From: Microstegium vimineum
Taxonomy: Eukaryota > Streptophyta > Magnoliopsida > Poales > Poaceae
Reading direction: 5' to 3'
DNA: 64,000 nt
Assembly (NCBI GenBank): GCA_022036555.1
Contig: CM039139.1
Location: forward strand, 13,237,689 to 13,301,688
Each line of letters opens with the position of its first letter. Position 1 is the first letter of the stretch. The notes under the pieces were generated by a model. The model was not told where the DNA came from, searched no databases, and worked only from the letters and a program-made list of their open reading frames with translations. The translations under genes were made by a program, and so were the position numbers. Shown here piece by piece: positions 10,451-24,204 of the stretch.

Positions 10451-13400
10451 GTGTGCACTGACTGGAGAGGAGTGTGTGCATACGTAGCTATCGTCCCAGC
10501 TGTTTGTCTTGACAGATGAACATATACATTCTTCTAGTCAGTCGTCGTACCGTCCAGCCGACAACTACGTGCATGATTATTCCCGATGGATCGATCGCTA
10601 GCCGCAACCGCAAGGCCAATCTGCGTCCAGCGTGCATGAACAATGACTAGTCAAAGGGCCCAAGCAAAACCATATATTAGCTCTGTGTACAACCAATCAT
10701 GCATATGCATATATGAGTCGTCTAATAAGCGCTAATAAATAAAGATGCATTAATTATATATCGATCTGATCTTAAGCAACAAAGTGGCCACCCCCGACAG
10801 ACAGTGACGTGGGCTCGCTGGAAAACTAGCTTAAGTGCTTGTCATGACCGATGTTTGTTTATGCGCCACACTGTGGTGGCCTGCTGACATGCATGAGTTT
10901 AAATTACTCCAATGAAGGGTCACGTCGGCTCACTGAAAACTGTGTGTATATAAATCAACCTAACCTAATCTTGTAGAGTAGTAAACAACTTCTTCCAATG
11001 CCGGCAAACATTTTATATAGGCCGTTTTGTTATGAGTCAAACATTTTATACCACATCTATATATATATTGCACGCGAGTACTATTGCTAGAAACACAAGT
11101 ACAGATACAAAATTGATAGGAAACGGTCGCGCCTGTTGAGTGCAGTAGCAGAGAGTGCAGTGCCGTGCCGGCAGTGAAAGAGGAGGAGGGGGGCGCCATG
11201 ATTAGGCGCGGGACATGATGATGATGATGGGTTTGGCGGGCCACGTATTCGTGCCGCGTAGCCATCATTGAGTGAGAGGAGGGCCCATGAGGAAGAAGGC
11301 CCATGTACGTACGTACGTGTCCACGGGGGGGAGCGCGGGCCCGTCCTGCCGTCCCCAGATCTCAACTATCGGATTCGCGGGGCCCATCTCCGCCAAGTTC
11401 AAACGGGCCGAAAGGATAGCCGCTGTAGGGCAGGCCCAATAGTGCCTTGGCATACTTGACGGCTGACCGCTGCTGCCACCGTGCCAGTGCTCACACACAC
11501 TCCACAGGGCACAGCCGCACAGCTGACAGGACACATTGGTACTAGAGCAGTGAAGTTGAAGTTACCACTGTTTTTTAGTCCTGCTACTAGATTATTACTT
11601 AGTAGTATTAAACAAATAAAGATTAGATTAGTGACTAACTACTGGTCGTAGCTTGGAAGTTACTACTGGTGATGCTGAATGCCATGACAGAAGATGCATG
11701 TACAGTAAGTTGCAGGAAGTCCTATCATGCATCGAGGTCGACGCGTCAAAAAGAAGAGAGAGAGAAAAGGTACTGTAGAAGAAGAAAGATGCTCGGGGGC
11801 GAAGAACACGAGCGGCTATGGAACAGTCGATGTGGAGTGATGGGGTTCATTCAGGTGATGGGTGTGCGAAGACTGACTGACGTGCGGTGACGGGCGTCGC
11901 ATGGCAATGGCGAGCACTGTGGAGCAGCGTAATTTTCTCCTTGGAAAAGACAGCGGCAACAGCGACGGCAACCATGCAGGTGACTGTTCATACCTGCAGT
12001 TTTCAGCTGCACAGATACCAATTGCCCTCTCTTTTTCCACCTATCAATAGTAGCAGGAGCACAAAGAGTGCCTTTGACCATACTACTACTGTACTCCTAT
12101 GTAGGAGACTAGGAGTACTACTAGGCTCGATAGACTCCCACACCTGAAAAAAGCAACAGGGTAGCATGAACAGATAGTAGATTATAGACAGAGCTACAAT
12201 GGAAAAGATCCGAAAGGCAGAATCATGGAGTACTACGTGCCGCAGCAACGAAACGAAACGTAGTAACGCGTAACGTAATGTGTGGAGTGGAGATCGCTGG
12301 CCCTCTGCCCGGCCGGTACCACCGATTCTGATGGATGAGCAGGCCAGCAGCTCGTCTCTCTTTTTCCCTCTGGTCACTGCACCAGGCGAGAGTGCTCCGA
12401 GTCGTCCCAGCTGGTGTACTAGTACTCTACTAATCATCACGAGCGTGGCAAGCCTCGCCCTCCTTTCCTCCCGCATTTCCGTCCCTGACTGACCAAAAGC
12501 TGGCATTCGTCTCGTCTCCGCATCGGCAGCGGCCATACATTTACCTTGGACTCTCACTGGCATGGCATGCATGGCACGCATCTTTTTTTCTTTCTTCCTC
12601 AGTCAGGAACGCACACAGGCAGCCTTGCTCCGCGCAGAGATCAGATCAGACAGAGCCACAGAGGTGGTGTAGCCGCGCAGGCCCGCCTGATTGCAACCGC
12701 ACTGCACTGCGTCCTTCCGGCCAGTCGGCTTTTTCTTGCCTACCGCCAGCTCCCTCTCCGCTGAGCTGATCAAGAACAAGGCAAGCTAGCTAGGGGGTTT
12801 CAATTGGCTCCGGCGCCCGAAAAATGCGCAGGGAGAATACCGAGCAGCAGCAGCCCGCAGCAGAGTGGAGAATGTTTTTCAGAGGGGGAGCAGGCCTGAT
12901 GTTTTTCACTGTGGAAGGCCTGATGGGTCATTTCAGAGGAGCTGGATGATTGCATCGGCCAGAGTGAAAGGCGAGTGTGCAGAGAGACTGGAGTGTGAAA
13001 TGTGCGTGGCCGGCTGCACATCGCCCGCCGGACGGCTGCTCCGTGTGCATAGACGCACAGGCACTGCACAGCTGCACATGAGAGAAAAGTTACAGCGGCG
13101 TCAGATAAAAAAGGTCAAACTGCCGGCGTGCCATATTGCCATGGCACTGGCAACTGGCATGGAGTAGTATACGTACAGTACGTACCAGTGGATTTGATGG
13201 AGGTTCAAAATTGTGCTTGATGGAGGCCGAGCTTTCGGTTCTCCTGATTTGAGTTTTACCAATCATTTTGCCGCTGACCGTGCGGTAAATATCGCCCCAA
13301 TTCGTAACCGGAATGTTGCTACAATTAGAAGTTAATTTGTTGTAGCCAGAAGTGAGAAAAAGAAAAAAAAAGATCCCTTTCCAAAAGGATAGACCGTCGT

Positions 13401-14815
13401 CAGTTGTTAAGCTGGTTATGGATGGAGTGTTGTTATTCAGACGACAACAGGCAATCACTCAGTTTTATGTGAGTGTTGTCATGCGAGTACGTGGCCTATG
13501 AAACATCGTAGAGCATTCCCCAACTAGTAACCTTGTCTCCCGGCTTTCCACGTAAGCGTCTTCGTCTTGAGTTTCTTGGCCGAAAGAAACACTGAAATGA
13601 CTGCTCAACGGAAAATAAAACTCACTTATGATAATGAAATGAACTAACAAATCTGTCCAATATATGAACAAGTGTCTCTGGGATGCAATTACAGTGAAAT
13701 CCATCCATTCGATCTTTAGTTTCAGCTGATCCCTGCATATACGCCTGCCGCAAGGTACGCCGGCGTAAAGCACACGAGTAAGAGTAATAATAAGTCGACA
13801 CACATGGCCGTAGGCACTAGTTGATGTTGGATGCCAACAACCTGAGCTGGTTGGGATTCGAGAGCACGAGGCATGTGTACATGTACAGCATCTATGCATC
13901 TGCATACGTTTGCTCTCTGCTGGCACGAGAGCTTGCAACAACTCCATGGACCATGGCAATGGCATGATGATGGTGCGAGAACTGCTGGGAGCAACGTACC
14001 CAGAGATAAAAGTACTTCCTTGCCTTTGCACACTTTGGTTTGGCGTGCGTGCTGCGTTTGCATTGACCCAAATGATGAAACAGGCGAACGAGGAGGGACA
14101 AAGGGGGCTGCTCCATGGCAATAGTTGGCCATACATTTTTTTTTTGGGTGGAAGATGGTGAAGTGTGCTGCACCTTCTTCCCTGTACGGCATGAAGAAGT
14201 ACAGTGTTAAATATATGGTATTAAGTACTAATCGATGATGATACGCTTGACAATTCATAGTTCTGATTAACCAGTGAAAGGACAAGCTACATGCCATCAT
14301 CATGCATGTAGAGTTGTTTTATTTGGTCATGTGTTCATCAGAATTATAGGGCAGAGCCACATAATAATCATGAAATTTATATCCTTCCTTTTCTTTCGAT
14401 AATTTTGGTTTGCGTGCGGGAGAATATAATAGTAAATCCCGTGAGCAGCACATTAAAAAACATATATCTAGTTTGAAAAACAAGAAGAATAGTATATTAC
14501 TAGTAGTACATCAGCATCTTAGCATTGACCAAAAAAAGGGTCCTCTTTTAGTGAGTAGATCTGATAAACCTAAGTACCTACTCCTACCAATTACTAACCA
14601 ATGCAAGTAGCAAGTAGTATATGCATATGAAATTTATCATTTTCATATGAATAAGTCTAGATTGAGTTTGCATCTCAGCTTTTATGACAAATAAATACGT
14701 TAATACATTTACTATGTATGTGTATAATTTCCAAATCTTTTAAAACACAAATATATTTTTTCGTGTTGAGAACTAGTCTATTGTATAGACAACTGTTCAT
14801 CAGGCAGGCGGAACG
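10451..14815. other. Noncoding interval, no gene supported
   Basis: Apparently unique intergenic DNA, AT-rich at both ends and more GC-rich at 11150-13100. Open frames exist on both strands but show no domain, no conserved codon pattern and no convincing exon chain. A gene promoter or UTR cannot be excluded near 12400-12800, but nothing in the sequence proves it. Confidence 0.5.
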
Positions 14816-14871
14816 AGCTGAACCATAAAGGGGGGCGGTGTATATACATGTATATATGTACATTTTGTGAC
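14816..14871 (+). repeat. Short dispersed repeat, copy 1
   Basis: The segment containing tgaaccataaaggggggc, ggtgtatatacatg and tgtacattttgtga recurs in the same orientation at 60238-60369. There an AT microsatellite has expanded in its middle. The family is not recognised. Confidence 0.6.
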
Positions 14872-14892
14872 GGGGGGGGGGGGGGGGGGGGG
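14872..14892 (+). repeat. G21 homopolymer
   Basis: A run of 21 G residues, followed after a short gap by a C10 run (about 14904-14913). It could form G-quadruplex or hairpin structures and is prone to sequencing slippage, so its length may not be exact. Confidence 0.85.
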
Positions 14893-15860
14893 CACGACCC
14901 TTGCTCCCCCCCCCTTCGCCTCTGTCAGGCATGGTGTCGCCCACGACCTCAGGCATGGCGTCGCCCACTATATATGCCGGCCTCCGTGCGGCGGTCTCCT
15001 TGCTCCTCCCCGCTATGATCTTTTCACACCCTACATCGTTCCTTCTAGCGCCAGCCGGGATTACCGTCTGGCTATCACAGAGCGTCGCTACCGCCTCATG
15101 CGACTTGCCGCCACTGACGTGGCCTTTGCCATCGCCGCGGCCCTGGTGGCTTCCGGTCTCTCTGTCTAGTCCGATGCAGACAAAGTCCCATGCAGCGTCA
15201 ATCAACTGTCCAATTTCGATGCCTCTACATGTTCATCCATTAGGGAGCTTGGATTTGTAATTTGATCCTACTCGATTTGTGTTCATCACCATACTTCCTT
15301 TATTTATGACTCAGTATATGTTTCAATTCGATTCTATCTAGTTGTCCATGGTGTTTTTTTGATTTGTTCTTTGGCTTGGTTTGATTTGATATGTGCTATT
15401 CTTTTGATCTTGGTCTGGTGTAGGGTGTCTTCAATCAAGTTCTCTTGCATCTCGTGGGTTTTGATTTGGTCTCAATCTAGCTCTTTGTGATGATTTCAAT
15501 ACTATCCAAGTTGGTTTGCTATCATATGAGGGAAAAAATCCTACCAAAAAAGGTGGCGTGAAAAAGATAATGGAAAAGAAAATTTGAAACATCCTATAAG
15601 AGAGATATAACACAATATTTTTTTATTCAATGTGTTGAAGTATATAAGTATTTAAAACAACATATTGGAGTAGGAAAGGAATTGTACGGTCCACGAGATA
15701 GTATGAGGTAAATGTTGCCATATATACGTCTGTAGAATTAGGGAATCTAACAATCACAACGGCCATGAGAAACCTGGCGACCGTAAAACCAAAGGGAAAA
15801 ATAGGTGTGGTTATTCAGGGAAAGATTTATCTAATTTCTTTTTTTTTGTTTATCCTTTTC
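14893..15860. other. Noncoding interval, no gene supported
   Basis: A GC-rich start (open in two frames but without domain similarity) followed by T-rich sequence resembling an intron or UTR. Nothing further can be supported. Confidence 0.5.
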
Positions 15861-16057
15861 TATTTGATTAGGATTCCTATTCCTATTTAGTCTAGGATTA
15901 GTATTCTAGCTAAAAAAATGGGGGGGGACTTTACCTCATTATTATTAGGTACATATGTTATCTTAAAAATCAGTGTCCAAACCATGTATAAATAATATAA
16001 ATAAGAGGGTCATAGATAGATAATAAAAGCAACGTTCTCATTCCCGGAGTTAGTTAG
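15861..16057. repeat. Helitron-like AT-rich repeat, left half of the insertion site
   Basis: The order attaggattcc, tagtctaggattag, aaaaaaatggggg, attattattaggtac matches the layout at 59300-59480. The last bases before the SIRE insertion (gttagttaggaagg) continue into 58924 onward, giving a segment collinear with 59405-59480. This is therefore the left half of a repeat split by the 43-kb complex. Confidence 0.55.
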
Positions 16058-16062
16058 GAAGG
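16058..16062. repeat. Target-site duplication GAAGG (left)
   Basis: GAAGG directly precedes the SIRE LTR start TGAAAGG and is repeated exactly at 58919-58923 after the LTR end CA. Confidence 0.85.
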
Positions 16063-17448
16063 TGAAAGGATCAAGATGCCCAAGAGGGGGGGGGTGAATT
16101 GGGCTTGTTTTAAATTTCTAAAGCAAATATGAAAACCTATCAAATGCCAATCACCCCCTAGTGCCTATCGGTCGTGTGTCCTAGCTAGAAAGCGGTAGCA
16201 GTTCATGGAATTGAAAAACAACCTAAGCAATTCTAGTAGCAACGGAAAGAACAAGACGGAATGTAATGCGGAAATGTAAAGAGCTAGGGAAAAGGATTTC
16301 TCATTGACACAGCGACGTTTTCCCGAGGTATCGAGGTGTCGACACCCCCCCTAGTCCTCGTTGGAGGACCTCGCAAGGTATTGCTCCCCCTATACCCGCG
16401 CAAGGGTAGAGTGCTCTCTACGGGCTGATTCTTCGCCACTCCGGCTCGGTGAATCGCCCACAACCGATCACAGAAGCTTGGAGAAGGGCCGCCAACAATC
16501 TTCACGGCGATCACCTTCCTCCGATCACCACCAAACCGTCTAGGTGCTGTCGAACACCAAGAGTAACAAGCACAAGACCTTCACTTGACCACGACAAGGC
16601 TAGGAAGGTGGATGGATGCACACAAGTCACTCCTAATCACTCTAGGAGGGAAGAACAAGATGAACTCTCTCAAATCTCTCCCTCTCTAGGCACTTGGCTC
16701 TCCAAGGGTTCTCTCAAGGTGTAACCAGCTGAAACAAAGGCCAAGAGTAGTCCTAAGGACGAGGAGGGCAACTATAAATAGTCCCCACCTCTAAAACTAG
16801 CCGTTAATTGCTTTTTCTCTTTTCTGCGTATGCGTCGGACTAGTCCGGAGCGCATACCACCGGACCATAACACCTGGTCCGGAGCTCACTCTCAGTTCAA
16901 ACTCATCTGAAAAACAGGCACCTCCGGACTACTTGCCATAGTCCGGTGCACTAGTCCGACGCGCTGGTCCGGAGCCAGGGTGCTCACTGAGTAAAAACTC
17001 AGTCTCTTCTTCGAACCTCCGGACCACTCTCCTTGGTCCGGAGCCCTGGTCCGACGCTCAGGTCCGGAGATAGGGAGCTCACTGCAAGGAACCAACCTTC
17101 TGTCTTGAAGCGTCGGACTAGCCATCAGACTCACCGTCAGACTAGTCCAGAGCTTTCTCTCAGGCTCTCTCTCTTTGACAAGAGCCATCGGACCATTCGC
17201 CTATGGTCCGACGCTCTCCAGACAGGTGGTCCGGAGCTTACTCTCTGAACATTTGCCTACGACAAGGACCGTCAGACCACTTTCCTTGGTCCGACGCCTG
17301 CTAGGCAGACTGGTCCGAAGCCTCTTTCTTCCCCTGTTTCAACTGTTTTCACTAAGTCTTTTCTAGGGGTTTTGCTCCTACCATTTCTAGGGTTAATCAA
17401 GGGCTGATAGCAAGGTCTCTAGGACTAGTTGTGACAAGTGTGCACACA
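16063..17448 (-). repeat. SIRE LTR, partial (left outer piece)
   Basis: Collinear with 54461-55844 of the central LTR (1386 versus 1384 bp). It includes the TCCGGA-rich array (about 16825-17325) and the minus-strand TATA-like tatttatag (plus 16772-16780). It stops inside the palindrome gtgtgcacac, where the central LTR would continue with ccaactgtccc. The missing ~323 bp are the piece found at the far right end, 58596-58918. Confidence 0.85.
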
Positions 17449-17449
17449 C

Positions 17450-20235
17450 TGTGGCAGAACTGTCCAAATTATAAGAGATCAAGTACCAAAGTAGCTGATT
17501 TAACTGCCACTTAAAGCACTTGAGCCCATATAATCCCGGTAGTCTGGAAATCTCGAAGGATTTCTAACAATCGAGGATCGCGCAAACTCAGGTATGCACA
17601 TTCGAACGAGCCACAAATAGACCGAAAATACTTGAAGTACGAATAAAGTTATTACAATACTTTGTTCCAAATAAAAGTAGTGCTTACGCCACAACACCTG
17701 TGGCCGAATAAAACATTGTTTGAAACTGAACCCAAAGTTTTACTCCACACTTAAATCATTTAAAAGATAGGGATGCCCACGAGGTCATGTCCGACAACAG
17801 CAAAAGATGAGCTCATAGAAGACCTTGCCCAAGGCCTACTCCTCTTCTCCTTCGAAAGGATAGAGACAGTGCTTACAATAGCTGAAGTATACTTGGCCAT
17901 CTGCAACAAACGGGATAAACCCTGAGTACGAGAATGTACTCAGCTAGACTTACCCGTCTAACTGAAAATAAAGACTCCAAGGGTATGCAAGGCTATTTAT
18001 GTGGATCTGGGTAAACTTGATTTTGCGGAAAAGCGAACAAGATGAAACTAAAGATTAGAGAACAACCATTTTCCATCCTATTATTATCTCTAGGTTTGCA
18101 CCTGTACTAGGGCACTCACTTGAACTACTCAAACAATATAATAACATATATCCAATTCCTTCATCAAAATTTTAGTAGAACCATTACGATGTCACATGGA
18201 GTTGTACCATGGTGAAGCTCAGCATAATCCCCCATATCTAGTGGGGGGCGGCAATTCGAATCGATATACAACCAGCTGGCAAGATTACCTTTAACACACG
18301 CCCACACTTTCCCCGTCGGGTCCATGCATTGGGTTACCGCTCAACAAAGGCCAGGTAGTACCGCCGCGATCTCAGAGTAGTCCACCCAATTGGAGAAATC
18401 AGTTGGCCACCACGGGGCAGGTCGTATCTCCAAACTAGAGGGTGCTCACAGTAGGCTGAGAGTCGGCCCGGACAGTGTTTACTCGGCTTCGGGGTCGACA
18501 CTCCCGACGGCCCCTATGTGAAAGGGCGCATTCAAAGATGTAAGAGGGCCACCATCATGTACAAACCTATACGATCCAACGGACGGACTGCCCCCAAGTC
18601 TAAACCACTTGGTGCCTCTTCCTTCCAGTTGATCGTGTTTCATTACTACCATTGGTTCTTTCCACGATAGCACAAAATAGCCAACCGTGATAGTATTACC
18701 CCCATGGGATAATACGAACATAAATATAAAAGTAACCATTGATTCTAAGCAGGCTAAGCGGTTGCTTTTATTTTGATTAACAGGGTAACAAGGTAGGTAA
18801 ATCAATAATCAAGGAAGGTAATGCAGCAATTAGGATTCAAACAACTCATGTCACCTAATGCATCACAATATAAAAACTCAAGTAGATTAATTTTAAATAT
18901 TGGGAGGCTTAAGGATGCTCCGGGGCTTGCCTTGAGTGAAGGTGAAGGGCTGGTGGTCAGGGCACCCGGGGAGGTTAGTGTCGAGCTCGTGGTACTCCTC
19001 GTTTAGCTCCTGTATCTCCTGGACTTCTGTCTCTGGGGTTGGCTCCTGGTGTTCCTCCACTGATCCTAAATGATTGCAATGCATAAATGAGAAACTTGAT
19101 GGTGCAGGGATGATGCTTGAACAAGATTTAGCACACTAAAAGAGTTTCTAAGCATTTAACCAATTAAATTACCACAGAGCCACTTAGAACTAGAGCTACT
19201 AGCTAACAAGGTAAAACATGCTATAACTTATTTTTAGCAGAATCTATACTTAAAAACATATTTATCAAGAAAGTTCCATGATTTATACATGCACACATTT
19301 ACCACAAGAATTAATCTAAGAAAACAGCAAAAACACATTTTAAAAGATGATAAATAAAACTTACACAGAAACAGGGCATATTATATTTTTCCTAGCTTCT
19401 ACACAGGATAGCAGAGCTAACATAAAAACCTTATGTATTTATTTAGCCATTTTAAGCAGGAACACAATTAACTTTGATATATGCGGAAAACAACTAATTA
19501 AACATTAGTACTGAAGACATTCTCCAAAAATCATTTTTATATTTTTAATAGAAAGATCATCATTTATAGAGTCTAACAAAGTGATTTCACCATTTTAGGG
19601 TTTACCAAACTCTAGATATAAATTAAACAAGCATTAACACATTACTGAAAATAGGAAAAGGAATTTCATTTCGGAAACCGGCCCAATACACGCAGAGGCG
19701 TGCGGGGCGACTGACAGGCGAGGCCCTCGATCAACTCGAGATCCAACTGTCGACGAGCAGGGGGCAGAGGACGGTGCTGACCGGCGTGTTCTCGCCTGCG
19801 GTGAGGTCTCCGGCGGTGGGGTTGGGTGTGCTAGGCTCGAGATGATGACACGCATCCGCGGGTGGAGTTGGTTGAACCGATGCGACTGTGAAAGTGGTCG
19901 GCGGCGTGCGGTGGCGATGCAGCACGGCGGTGCGACGTGGCGAGGTGATCACCGGCGATGCGAGGCTCGGTGCAGGGTTGCGTGAGCATCGTGGTGATGT
20001 GGTGAGTGCGGTTCGAGGGTGGGTTGAGCCGGAGGGGCTCTATGGAACCCTGGCCACGTGCAAGCTCCGCGGCGGCGGCAATGGTGCACGGCCAACGGCG
20101 CTGTGCTGATTTAGGGCGAACTAGAGCTAGGGAAAAGGTGTTCTCACCTCTGCTAGCTCCGGTGAAGCTTCCACGAAGATGGAGGCGTCGGGGGCGAGAC
20201 GGTGAAGGGTGAACACCGTTTGGTCAGTGCGGTGG
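17450..20235. repeat. LTR-like segment, left part
   Basis: No coding potential that I can support. It contains a short palindromic passage at 17921-17944 and becomes GC-rich from about 19670 to the Gypsy insertion point. It is followed directly by the GGTGG duplication (20231-20235) of that insertion. Confidence 0.5.
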
Positions 20236-21503
20236 TGTCGGGTACGAAGGTAAGGGGTACCCTAAACCCTTCGATAAATTAACGCTAAACATAGCAACCA
20301 TTTTTAAGGCAAGGGCCAGCCCACTACTCGGTGAGACGCGGCCCATCAATCGAGGGCCCCCTCTACACCAACTGCGGCAGCAAGCCACGGGCCGGCTCCA
20401 CCTCGACGACGGACGAGGGGGCGAGCGAACGACCCCCGGCTCCACCTCGATGACGGACGAGGGGGCGAGCGAACGACCCCCCCGGCTCCACCTCGACAAA
20501 CCAAGAACGGACGAGGGGTTGAACGATCGACCCCCCGACCTCTACCTCGACTTCGACCTCTCCGACCTCTACCTCGACTTCGACCTCTCCGACCCCGTCG
20601 ACGCATCGACCTCCCTCCCGGCCAGGGTCGGGCGGACGACCCTCGGACGAGGGGCTCGATTAACCCAACTGCTCCGACATGGGTTAATGTGAACCCACCT
20701 AACGACATGGGCGCCCGCGTCCACTATCAAATCCGCCAACTCCCCGTCAGGTCCCCGATTCCCGTCAACTATGCCGCCACTGTCGCCACTACGCGAGTAC
20801 GGACTCCAACAGTACCCCTCGGAAAGTGAACGGTGCGACCCTCGACGACGACTCCAGGGACGCGACAGAGCCATACAGGGCTCGACCCCCTCCCTCGATC
20901 GGGGGGGCTCGACCCCCTTCTCTTCAACAACTCCGGTACGGAAGACGTCCCATCCGCCCCGTCCCTCTTCGGCCGTGGGACTCGTGCCCGCCTGCGAACA
21001 CTGCACTGCGACGACTTCTACTGCCGCCACGACCAGGGATGCCTGAAGGACGGGAAGGCCATGCCGCCACAGTGCTCAACGTCTCTCCGCCAACACTGTG
21101 CCGCGGATACGCCACCCATACTACTACAGTTAGGGCCCTGTACCCTCGGACCTCCCCTTAGTCTATAAAAGGGGACGCCGAGGTAGAGTATGGGGGACGT
21201 CGGGAGAGACTCTCGGGAGGAGCTCCTACTTCTTCTGGGACTTTAGTCCACACACCACACACCCCGCCACTCGATCGACCCCTCGGGTGGCCGACTCCGT
21301 GTAACACAGCTTGTACCCCCCTTGTACGAGCACGCTTTGGGTGTGAGATAATACAAGTCATCCTCCCCCCGCTGGACGTAGGGACTTCTTTGCCCAAACC
21401 AGGATAAATCTTGTGTCCATCTTGCATCACGTCTGAGAGAGGGAGCACGTGATATACAAATTTACTCGTTGGTGGTCTTGACCCCCGGGTCATAACACCG
21501 ACA
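20236..21503 (+). repeat. 5' LTR of Tat Gypsy
   Basis: 1268 bp. A TATA box (tataaaa) lies at 21164-21170. U3 carries tandem repeats at about 20393-20592: three units beginning ggctccacctcga and two copies of cgacctctacctcgacttcga. It is followed by the PBS region. Confidence 0.92.
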
Positions 21504-21523
21504 GTTGGCGCGCCAGGTAGGGG
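21504..21523 (+). promoter_or_regulatory. Primer-binding-site region
   Basis: gttggcgcgccaggtagggg directly follows the LTR end. This form is common in grass Gypsy elements. The pairing tRNA cannot be named with certainty. Confidence 0.6.
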
Positions 21524-21560
21524 GATTCGCGTGACGATCAACTCCGAGCTACTCTCTCAG

Positions 21561-24204
21561 ATGGATTCCACCATCCCACCGTTCCCGTTCACCACCGTCA
21601 TCTGGTTTAGAAGTCTAGGGTTCGTTTCCACGGACCAGGGTGACTTCGTAGTCTTTCCCTCCGCCCGTGGCCTAGATGTCAGCAGCTCCGCTGCGCCGGA
21701 GCCAGCAAGGATCAGACGATGGTCCCTCCGCTTGTGACTCTGGCCTGCGATCAGGAGGAGGCGCAAGCGACTTCGACGCGCTCGCCGTCGTTCGAGCTCT
21801 GGGGCGCCGGATGCCGTTCCCTCGGTCCCAGTTGGCGACACGACCCCTTCTCCTAGGGGTCCGCTTGACCCACGCTTGTGGGCCGAGGGCGGGCGTCTCC
21901 CCGCGCGGGACTTCGGCTCTTCCATGTCGTCGTCTCCGGAGGCTCCTGTGGCCTCTCCGACACCCTCGACCCCGTCACCACTGCTTGACCCGTTCCCATA
22001 CGGGCTTCGCAACAATGCCGGACTCTACTCCGCTTTCGCAGGACTGCAGGTACATACATACGACGAGTCTCCATGGACCCCGTCATGGGCGACGGCCGAT
22101 CCCGTCACCACCACTTCACCAGGCGAGCTAGAGCTGCCCCGTACGTGGGGCACGTTACGACGGCGCCTGGAGGAGGAAGAAAGGGGTAGGCTCTTCCCCC
22201 ACTTCTACCACGCCGACTTCGACTCGAACTCTCCCGACGAGAGTTACGACTCCACTCGGGAGTGCTTCCACCTCGACGAGCAAACCGTCCTCCAGGACGA
22301 CGTCGACGATACCGCGACCACCGAAGAAGGGGGAGGGGCCAACGCCACACCACCTCGAGATGCCATTCCCCCAAGTCCTGATAGAGCCGATCCACCCCCC
22401 GATGTCCAGATTACGCAGGTCCGAGAGCTCCTCGGCAAGCTCGAGGAGGAGCGCCTGCGTCTTCAGCAGCTCGAACACGCCCTCGAGCGGGATCGAGGGC
22501 GCCCTCAGGGTGGAGGAGCCCGCGAGCGGGCCCGGGAAGTCCACCGGTAGATCGTCGAGGAGGGGAACGCCGAACCCCGAGTCTTCAACCGCGCCAGTCA
22601 GAATGTCGTAGCAGCCGTGATGCTGCTCCGCGACATGCCGGCGCCATCGACCCCCCAGGCATGACGTATCAGGGACGAAATCCAGGGGCTGCTCCAGACT
22701 GCGGCCGTGTAGCAGGCGGAAAGCTCGGCCTTGAGGCGTCGAGGGTCTGCCTCTGAGCGACAAGCAGCGCCCCCTTGACAAAATCGGGAGGTCTCTGTCC
22801 ACCAAAACAAGGCTCCCCAGGGCCGGGTCGAGCCACGACCGGTTCAGGAACGCCCCGTCGACGACCTCCCTCCTCGAGTGAACAATCGACATCGATACGG
22901 TGACGCCGAGGCTCGAGGCTACAACGCTCACCGAGGTGGGCGCTATGACAGCGACAAAGACCGATGTCGGTCTCCGGAGCCGCCGGGGCCCTGAGTCTTC
23001 GGAAGAACTATCCGGCGGGCCTTCCTGCCCGTACGTTTCCGCCCACCCACCAGCCTGATCAAATACAACGGCGAAACCAAGCTAGAGCTCTGGCTTGCCG
23101 ACTTCAGGCTGGCATGCCAGCTGGGTGGAGCCAAAGATGACCTCGTCATCATCTGGCAACTCCCATTGTTCCTCTCCGACACCGCTCGAAGGTGGCTCGA
23201 GGAGCTACCCCCAGACTTGATCCAGGACTGGTCCGACTTGGTCCGGATCTTCGAGGGAAACTTCAAGGGCACCTACGAGCGGCCGGGCAACTCCTGGGAC
23301 CTTCGCGGCTGCAAGCAGAAACCAGGGGAGACCCTCCGCGCCTTCACCCGCCGATTCTCGAAGCAGCGTACCGCACTGACCCACATCTCCGACCACGAGG
23401 TCATCACGGCGTTCATCGCCGGGACAACCTGCAAGGAGTTGGTGCGGGAGCTGGGGCGAAACATCCCCAAGACCGCCAACAAGCTCATGGACGTCATCGC
23501 CAACTATGCGGCTGGCGAAGAGGCCGTTGGCGCGTTCTTCCAGATTCCCCCAGGGAAGGGGAAGGGCAACCCGGATGAACCCGGGGGCTCGGACGATGGG
23601 CCCAAGAGAAACAAGGGGCCCAGGAGGAACAACGACGGCAACGGCGGCCGGAAGAAGAAGAAGAACCAACCGGGCCGGCGCAACGTCGAGCCCAACGTCG
23701 AGCACGATGACGAGCCCGATGACCTTGTCGCGGCAGCGGACAAGCGGAAGCCTCGAGGGCCCCCTCCCGACGGGGGCGTCTTCGATAAGATGCTGAAGGA
23801 GCCTTGCCCCTATCATATGGGGCCGACCAACCACCGCCTCGAGGATTGCCGCATGTTCCGAAAGCACTTCGTCCCTCCTGGCCCTAGGAGAGACGACGGC
23901 AAGGAAGACCCACCCTGTGACGCCCACGTCAGGGGTGATGTCAAAAAAGGAGGCTTCCCCGAGATCCACGACTGCTACATGATCTACGGGGGACCCTCGA
24001 CTTGCCTCACCACGCGCCAGCGCAAGAGGGAGTGTCGAGAAGTTTTTTCCGTTCGGGCCCAGGCCCCGCGGTACCTCGACTGGTCCCACACGCTGATCAC
24101 CTTCGATCAGGACGACCACCCCGAGCACGTCCCCAATGCGGGGGCTTACCCGCTCGTCGTCGGCCCGATCATCCTCAACACCCGCCTCACCAAGGTGCTC
24201 ATGG
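21561..24204 (+). pseudogene. gag: Gag of Tat Gypsy, interrupted by in-frame stops
   Basis: One reading frame runs from ATG 21561 to about 24204 with stops but no frameshift. Stops lie near 21735 (TGA), 22548 (TAG), 22662 (TGA), 22708 (TAG), 22777 (TGA) and 22992 (TGA). Where a residue can be guessed, each fits CAG to TAG or CGA to TGA. The N-terminus is Pro/Ser-rich, with an acidic region and a coiled coil (LLGKLEEERLRLQQLEHAL, about 22425-22480). The capsid-type Gag domain covers about 23040-23480 (SLIKYNGETKLELWL, ARRWLEELPPDLI, FEGNFKGTYERPG). A basic Lys/Arg/Asn-rich stretch follows at 23600-23700, then a knuckle-like CPYHMGPTNHRLEDC near 23800. It would package element RNA in cytoplasmic particles. 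Confidence 0.85.

Noticed and set aside
10960..13458. Several open frames of 60-190 codons on both strands suggesting a host gene
   Set aside because: No conserved domain, no consistent exon chain, and overlapping frames on both strands as in GC-rich noncoding DNA.
14867..15260. Plus-strand open frames over the G21/C10 region
   Set aside because: The start is a homopolymer artefact and no domain is recognisable.
16825..17325. TCCGGA array as a CRISPR-like or satellite array
   Set aside because: Units are short, irregularly spaced and in both orientations inside an LTR U3; no repeat-spacer structure.
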